Positions 61,001 through 64,000 of a stretch of DNA of 64,000 nt are shown here, piece by piece. The translations under genes were made by a program, and so were the position numbers. Origin of the DNA: a virus; the IMG/VR virus record IMGVR_UViG_3300042888_000931, positions 1 to 64,000 of that record; one strand, given 5' to 3'. A model generated the notes under the pieces. It was not told the origin of the DNA. It worked only from the letters and a program-made list of their open reading frames with translations, and made no database searches. The stretch's first letter is position 1, and each line of letters begins with the position of its first letter.

Positions 61001-61300
61001 CCTTCAGATGAGATAAAAGAATCATCACATGCTCTTGTAAAGTTCTTAAGTTACAAGCAGTTGCCATACAAGGATGATGAAATGTTTGTTGTATCGTTTA
61101 AGCCAAGGATCACAAAGGCTGGAAAGAAGATGGCATCTCTTACACTTGCAGATACGAGCAGAGACTTGCATTCTATTACAGTTTTTCCTACATCTTTTGC
61201 AAAGGCGTATATGCATATTGAAGAAGGAAAGTCATACAAGTTTGATTTTGGAAAGACTAAAGACGGAACAGTAACATTGGAGGATGTACATGTCAGTTAG
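58025..61300 (+). CDS. dnaE: DNA polymerase III alpha subunit (DnaE type)
   Basis: 1091 residues from ATG 58025. The PHP domain is intact: LHVHTHFSLFDG at 5-16, ITDHGTLSGH, and further metal-type motifs. The family-C palm has GPGRGSSAGSLVCYAL and the catalytic aspartates in DFPDIDTDIQD. GTGIHAAGVV, LVRPGAMN, YQEQVM and AGYSFNKSHAVAYS are also conserved. The C-terminal third carries an OB-fold (about 935-1030). Bacterial DnaE is usually about 1100-1180 residues, so it is nearly complete, but the tau-binding end seems reduced. It overlaps recA by 11 nt. No clamp or clamp loader was found here, so host factors may be used. Confidence 0.9.
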   Translation: MNYVGLHVHTHFSLFDGIATPEEYVDRAVELGMPAIAITDHGTLSGHRELHRIAKAKGIKPILGLEGYMCADISDTRDKSEREGQQDLVYNHIILLAKNQIGLENLNKISELSWTDGFFKKPRFDFTILEKYKEGIIVTSACPSSVLVKALEEEEFALAKKYISWFKERFEDDYYIEVMPHNEAHINKYLIELADEFGIKVVVTPDCHHVDSSQKEVQEFKLLMNTHGKFVKDATYEKSKKKGNMMERLDYLYGEDRQITFNKFDIHLLSYEEIKAAMESQGIDRPDIYSNTLLLADKVEDYGIQEGLNLLPVQYKSPDKELAKVALEGLAERGLSENQEYLDRLEEELQIIKDKKFAPYFLVVSNMINWAKKEGIMVGPGRGSSAGSLVCYALKITDIDPIEHNLLFFRFINPERNDFPDIDTDIQDTRREEVKDYLVRQYRHVASIATFLQFTGKGIVRDVSRVLNIPLSDVNKVLKTVDSWDDFCTSKSTYEFREKYPEVEVYGEQLRGRIRGTGIHAAGVVTAKEPIFRYAPLETRSSTGSDERIPVVGVDMEEAERIGLIKIDALGLKTLSVLKNTIDIIKERDGKKIDLLKIKMDDANVYQMLSDGYTKGVFQCEAAPYTNLLVKMGVKNLNELAASNALVRPGAMNTIGKDYVDRKHGRQNISYTHQVLKQFTEDTYGCILYQEQVMQACVHLGGMSMSEADKVRKIIGKKKDAKEFDQFKEKFVEGASKFITPHAALDLWHDFEAHAGYSFNKSHAVAYSTLSYWTAWLKYYYPLEFMYSVLKNEKDKDARTEYLIEAKRMGISVKLPHINDSDIDFKIEGKGIRFGLTAIKFISDKIAERYIAARPFSSYKELEEFTFTKGNGVNSRALQALRVIGAATFNDNPRNDQDIKENLYEYLNLPEFNITIPSHYYAFIQDIVDFEEKGSYIFMGMVKSIKRGTGWSRVEILDKTGSVGIFDDENTTIETGRSYLVLCNDNRIVSFIPSDEIKESSHALVKFLSYKQLPYKDDEMFVVSFKPRITKAGKKMASLTLADTSRDLHSITVFPTSFAKAYMHIEEGKSYKFDFGKTKDGTVTLEDVHVS

Positions 61301-62300
61301 TATAGAAGAAGCATTAGCACAACTTGATCCTAAGTTGAGAAAAAGATTAGGCAGTGGAGTAGGTGTTAACTATGAGTACCAGCCAACCCCTAGTTATGGA
61401 TTAAATCGTGCACTAGGTGGTGGACTTCCTTATGGTAGACAGGTACTTATCTGGGGTTCAAAGTCTTCGGCAAAGTCTTCTATGTGCCTTCAGATGATTG
61501 CTTTAGCACAGGCAGAAGGAAAGTTGTGTGCCTGGATTGACTCAGAGATGTCATACTCTGAAGACTGGGCCAGAACTCTTGGGGTAGATCCAGAAAAACT
61601 AATCTACTCACAAGCAAGAACTATCAGTGACATGGTAGACGTTGGTGTTGGACTTATGAATGCTGGTGTAGACCTAATCGTGGTAGACTCTATTACATCA
61701 ATGCTTCCTGCAATCTATTTTGAAAAAGATACAGATGAAATGAAAGCGTTAGAAAATACAAAACAGATTGGAGCAGAATCCCGTGACTTTAGTAACGCAT
61801 GGAAAATGCTTAACTATGCAAACAATAAAGTTAAGCCAACTTTGCTTGTTCTTATTTCTCAGTCTCGTAATAATATTAATGCTATGTATACTAGCCAGCA
61901 GCCTTCTGGTGGTCAGGCTACTAAGTTTTATTCCTCATGTATTGTTAAACTCTTTTCTTCAGAGTCAGACAATCAAGCGATTAAGGGTAAGATCAAGGTA
62001 GGAGATAAATTAATTGAAGAAAAAATTGGCAGAACTATTAAGTGGGAACTCCAGTTCTCCAAAACCTCTCCAGGGTTCCAGTCTGGTGAGTATGATTTTT
62101 ATTTTAGAGGTGACAATATTGGTCTTGATACCATTGGTGATCTGGTTACTACCGCAGAACTAAACGGCATTGTAGAACGAACAGGTGCCTGGTATATCCT
62201 TCCTGACGGAACAAAGGTGCAAGGCAAAGAAGCATTTGTTAATCGTGTAAGGGAGGATCTTGATTTGCAAGAATCAATCAAGGCTAAACTAAATGGCTAG
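61290..62300 (+). CDS. recA: RecA-like recombinase with an unusual Walker A
   Basis: 336 residues. ATG 61290 is 6 nt after GGAGG; an ATG two codons earlier touches the SD and is rejected. The recombinase core is recognisable: GGGLPYGRQVLIWG, CAWIDSEMSYSEDWARTLGV, VDLIVVDSITSMLP, LLVLISQSRNNINAMYT and GGQATKFYSSCIVKLF. The Walker A reads G56-SKSSA-K62-SS, with Ala at the position usually Gly (GxxxxGK). It would promote strand exchange and recombination-dependent replication. It starts inside the polymerase gene and its stop overlaps the next small gene's ATG region. Confidence 0.85.
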   Translation: MSVSIEEALAQLDPKLRKRLGSGVGVNYEYQPTPSYGLNRALGGGLPYGRQVLIWGSKSSAKSSMCLQMIALAQAEGKLCAWIDSEMSYSEDWARTLGVDPEKLIYSQARTISDMVDVGVGLMNAGVDLIVVDSITSMLPAIYFEKDTDEMKALENTKQIGAESRDFSNAWKMLNYANNKVKPTLLVLISQSRNNINAMYTSQQPSGGQATKFYSSCIVKLFSSESDNQAIKGKIKVGDKLIEEKIGRTIKWELQFSKTSPGFQSGEYDFYFRGDNIGLDTIGDLVTTAELNGIVERTGAWYILPDGTKVQGKEAFVNRVREDLDLQESIKAKLNG

Positions 62301-62472
62301 TTATACTGTTTATCAGGGTCAGTGGGTTTGCCACACATGCAAAGCAATAGTTCCAACATTGAGATGCTATGCTGAAACAAAAACATTAACTTGGATGTGC
62401 AAAGATAAGCATCTAACCACTGTATATCTGGGCAGAAGAAAGAAGAAAGATTTTGATGACGGAGAAGAGTGA
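62293..62472 (+). CDS. Small zinc-ribbon protein (59 residues)
   Basis: ATG 62293 lies in the last codons of recA (ATGG overlap) and the frame runs to TGA 62470-62472. The product has WVCHTCKAIVPTLRCYAETK, then WMCKDKHLTTVYLGRRKKKD. The CxxC plus later Cys/Cys-His fits a zinc ribbon, and a basic-acidic tail (RRKKKDFDDGEE) ends it. It overlaps the next gene by 20 nt. The compact coupling to recA and the next nuclease-like protein suggests a recombination-linked DNA-binding factor. Unknown family. Confidence 0.6.
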   Translation: MASYTVYQGQWVCHTCKAIVPTLRCYAETKTLTWMCKDKHLTTVYLGRRKKKDFDDGEE

Positions 62473-62737
62473 GTCTAAAAGGATTGGTGCTAAGCAGCAC
62501 AAGAACTCTGGTCGTAATACCCAAAAGGGAGATGCTTCATGGAAAAACTTTGTCGTAGACTTTAAAGAGGTTGGCAAATCCTTTACTTTAAATAAAGAGG
62601 TTTGGGCTAAGGCTACTACAGATGCTATGAAGAATGGCAAGGACCCAGCCATAGTAGTCGTAATAGGCGAGGGTAACTCTAAGGTCAGACTTGCTATAAT
62701 TGAGATGAGTATTCTAGAAGACATGGTGGAGGAATAA
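62453..62737 (+). CDS. Small PD-(D/E)XK nuclease-like protein (putative)
   Basis: 94 residues (a second Met follows directly). SKRIGAKQHKNSGRNTQKGD is followed by FVVDFKEVGKSFTLNKEVW and IVVVIGEGNSKVRLAI. The KGD ... (V)DFKE spacing matches the acidic and D/E-x-K positions of Holliday-junction-resolvase and VRR-NUC-like small nucleases. It could cut branched or recombination DNA in line with its recA neighbour. Only the motif pattern supports this. It overlaps the next gene by one base. Confidence 0.55.
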   Translation: MMTEKSESKRIGAKQHKNSGRNTQKGDASWKNFVVDFKEVGKSFTLNKEVWAKATTDAMKNGKDPAIVVVIGEGNSKVRLAIIEMSILEDMVEE

Positions 62738-63042
62738 TGGAACAGCAAGGAACAACAATAGATATGGTCAATGGTCTTTCAGAGATAGCAGACTATATGC
62801 AAGACGAAGAACTTACGGTAGCACTAACAATGATTGCTAAATTAATTATAAAGCCAGACATCCCAATCAATGTTGCTCACGTAGAGATTGTAAGGCTTCA
62901 GGCAATTGCTGCAAAGATGGCTTTTAAGGCTACCTGGATGGCTAATGTTGACAAGTCGGATCGTGGAAAGAAGAATCTTTATTATACGGCAGCAGAGTCG
63001 CTTAATAATTTAGTGTCTGCACTCAAATATATTACACGCTAA
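62737..63042 (+). CDS. Small all-helical protein, unknown
   Basis: 101 residues, with long amphipathic helices (GLSEIADYMQDEELTVALTMI; VEIVRLQAIAAKMAFKATW) and a C-terminal NNLVSALKYITR. No motif is recognised. Position between two nuclease-like genes and overlap with the previous stop suggest an accessory of the recombination module. A promoter-like box lies just after its end. Confidence 0.5.
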   Translation: MEQQGTTIDMVNGLSEIADYMQDEELTVALTMIAKLIIKPDIPINVAHVEIVRLQAIAAKMAFKATWMANVDKSDRGKKNLYYTAAESLNNLVSALKYITR

Positions 63043-63044
63043 TC

Positions 63045-63053
63045 TGCTATACT
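63045..63053 (+). promoter_or_regulatory. Extended -10 promoter TGCTATACT
   Basis: TGC-TATACT lies 23 nt before ATG 63077. The leader of about 17 nt has only weak SD-like purines (GAAACGAGAAACG). Confidence 0.6.
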
Positions 63054-63076
63054 TATACTAATAGAAACGAGAAACG

Positions 63077-63892
63077 ATGACGAAGAATTTACTGCACACT
63101 GTAATGATAAAGCCAGAAGAAAAGCCGATTCACCGCATGGATATAGCGGGACTTGAGGCAAAGATTAAAGAAGGCTATACGATTACTCGTGTAGACAAGC
63201 ACACAACAAAGAAAACTTTTGCACCATCAACCATTGCTTATGGCCATGGAGAGTGTGCAAGATACTGGTACCTTGCATTTGATGGTCAGATTTTTGAAGA
63301 TAATGCAGACGCATACGCATCAGCAAATATGACTGCTGGCACTCTATCACATGCAAGAATTCAAAACGCAATGCTAAATGCTGGTATTGTTAAGGTTTTC
63401 CGTGATGAAAATAATGAAGCAACAACAGAGTTTAAGATTATAAATGAAGATCCTCCTATCTTTGGGTATGGGGATGTCATGTTTAATTGGCAGGGAGAAG
63501 AACTCATTGGTGAAATTAAAACAATGATGAACGAAGGGTTTGAATATAGAAAGGCATCAGGCAAGGCCAAGACTGGTCACTTGATGCAATTACTTATCTA
63601 TATGAAAATCTTAAAGAAACCAACAGGTGTTATGATTTATGAAAATAAAAATAATCATGAACTTCTTTTAATACCTGTAGATGTAAACGATCATTACCGT
63701 CGGTGGGTAGACCAGGCATTTGATTGGATGAGACTAGTTCGCAAGACATGGGAAGACAGAACCCTGCCAAACAAAAACTATAGATCAAATTCCAAGATAT
63801 GCAAGTCATGCCCAATTAAAAAAGCATGTGAGTCTGCAGGTCCAGGCGTGTTAAAGATAGCACCCCTGGAGATTCTAAGTGAGACACTGTAA
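63077..63892 (+). CDS. Cas4/RecB-like Fe-S exonuclease
   Basis: 271 residues. PD-(D/E)XK nuclease core: GYGDVMFNWQGEELIGEIKT supplies the D and ExK. LMQLLIYMKILKKPTGVMIY is the helix-strand after the core. Four cysteines, C60 (GEC), C242, C245 and C251 (CKSC-x5-C), match the 4Fe-4S layout of Cas4 and AddB-type nucleases. Family members resect DNA ends. Phage Cas4-like enzymes also serve replication or recombination, and no CRISPR locus is visible here. Its 3' end overlaps the next frame by 14 nt. Confidence 0.8.
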   Translation: MTKNLLHTVMIKPEEKPIHRMDIAGLEAKIKEGYTITRVDKHTTKKTFAPSTIAYGHGECARYWYLAFDGQIFEDNADAYASANMTAGTLSHARIQNAMLNAGIVKVFRDENNEATTEFKIINEDPPIFGYGDVMFNWQGEELIGEIKTMMNEGFEYRKASGKAKTGHLMQLLIYMKILKKPTGVMIYENKNNHELLLIPVDVNDHYRRWVDQAFDWMRLVRKTWEDRTLPNKNYRSNSKICKSCPIKKACESAGPGVLKIAPLEILSETL

Positions 63893-64000
63893 CTTTTGCG
63901 ATAAACAATTTACTCAATCAGTATCGTATCAAATATACTGCTCTGTTGAATGTAGAGAACTTGCAACAAAAGAAAAAATTGCTGCAAGGTATATGCAATC
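63879..64000 (+). CDS. Zinc-finger protein, 5' end only
   Basis: GTG 63879, with GGAG at 63868-63871, opens a frame that reaches the window edge. The 40 visible residues start RHCNFCDKQFTQ and continue YCSVECRELATKEKIAARYMQ: two CxxC-type pairs (C-x2-C and C-x3-C) forming a zinc finger. A charged helix follows. The frame is open across its whole visible part and the start overlaps the nuclease gene, typical of this operon. The family and full length cannot be judged. Confidence 0.55.
   Translation, partial: MRHCNFCDKQFTQSVSYQIYCSVECRELATKEKIAARYMQ

Noticed and set aside
1-64000. tRNA genes, insertion sequences, integrase/attachment sites
   Set aside because: No cloverleaf-like segments, transposase motifs, recombinase genes or flanking direct repeats were recognised by eye; a tRNA scan was not possible here.

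Overview
The window is a continuous stretch of an AT-rich tailed-bacteriophage genome (Caudoviricetes, long-tailed siphovirus type). Nearly every gene is on the + strand and packed with ATGA or TAATG junctions. The head and tail genes are of the HK97-fold type, and the replication genes (a DnaE-type polymerase III alpha subunit, DnaB-like helicase, DnaG-like primase, RecA) are bacterial in style. Strong Shine-Dalgarno (SD) sites are mixed with apparently leaderless genes placed 5-9 nt after an extended -10 box (TGnTATA[A/C]T). With the secreted lysozyme-like lysin and a B12-dependent ribonucleotide reductase, this fits a phage of an AT-rich actinobacterium, perhaps a freshwater or marine planktonic lineage. 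The host assignment is inference. No terminase, holin, integrase, tRNA, CRISPR array or insertion sequence was seen.

Layout. (1) 1-2951: tail-fibre proteins, ending in a fibre made of PTPVAP repeats alternating with cysteine-rich modules. (2) 2996-5884: a zinc-binding small protein, a 2-oxoglutarate/Fe(II) oxygenase (2OG oxygenase)-like protein, a fucosyltransferase-like glycosyltransferase and a GDP-mannose 3,5-epimerase. (3) 5906-6469, the only minus-strand gene: a secreted lysozyme/transglycosylase-like enzyme with its own promoter, leader hairpin and terminator. (4) 6572-12808: a second fibre/adhesin block of modular paralogous proteins, ending in a fibronectin-like protein with a domain of about 100 residues made almost only of Phe and Pro, plus a Cys cluster. 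(5) 12888-21112: a small unknown gene, then a tight operon with seven 2OG-Fe(II) oxygenases, two DUF6065-like proteins, an FkbM-like methyltransferase and a short-chain dehydrogenase. (6) 21212-23245: class II ribonucleotide reductase. (7) 23271-36556: lectin-like tail protein, portal, protease with an in-frame internal scaffold start, major capsid protein, head-tail connectors, major tail protein and two paralogous tail-assembly chaperones. (8) 36575-53666: a 3154-residue tape measure protein and the tail-tip genes. (9) 53666-64000: zinc ribbon, HTH protein, helicase, primase, ssDNA-binding protein, DNA polymerase III alpha, RecA, a small nuclease-like protein and a Cas4/RecB-like Fe-S nuclease.

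How it may fit together. The clearest candidate for an undescribed system is the combination of very unusual proline-rich virion proteins (PTPVAP repeats; FFPP repeats) with an array of prolyl-4-hydroxylase-like oxygenases and sugar genes able to make and transfer a GDP-sugar. I infer, without proof, that the phage hydroxylates and glycosylates its own fibres, producing something like a plant hydroxyproline-rich glycoprotein on the virion. Other points of note are the leaderless extended -10 promoters, a lambda C/Nu3-like nested scaffold, duplicated tail chaperones in place of a frameshift, and a very long predicted tail.
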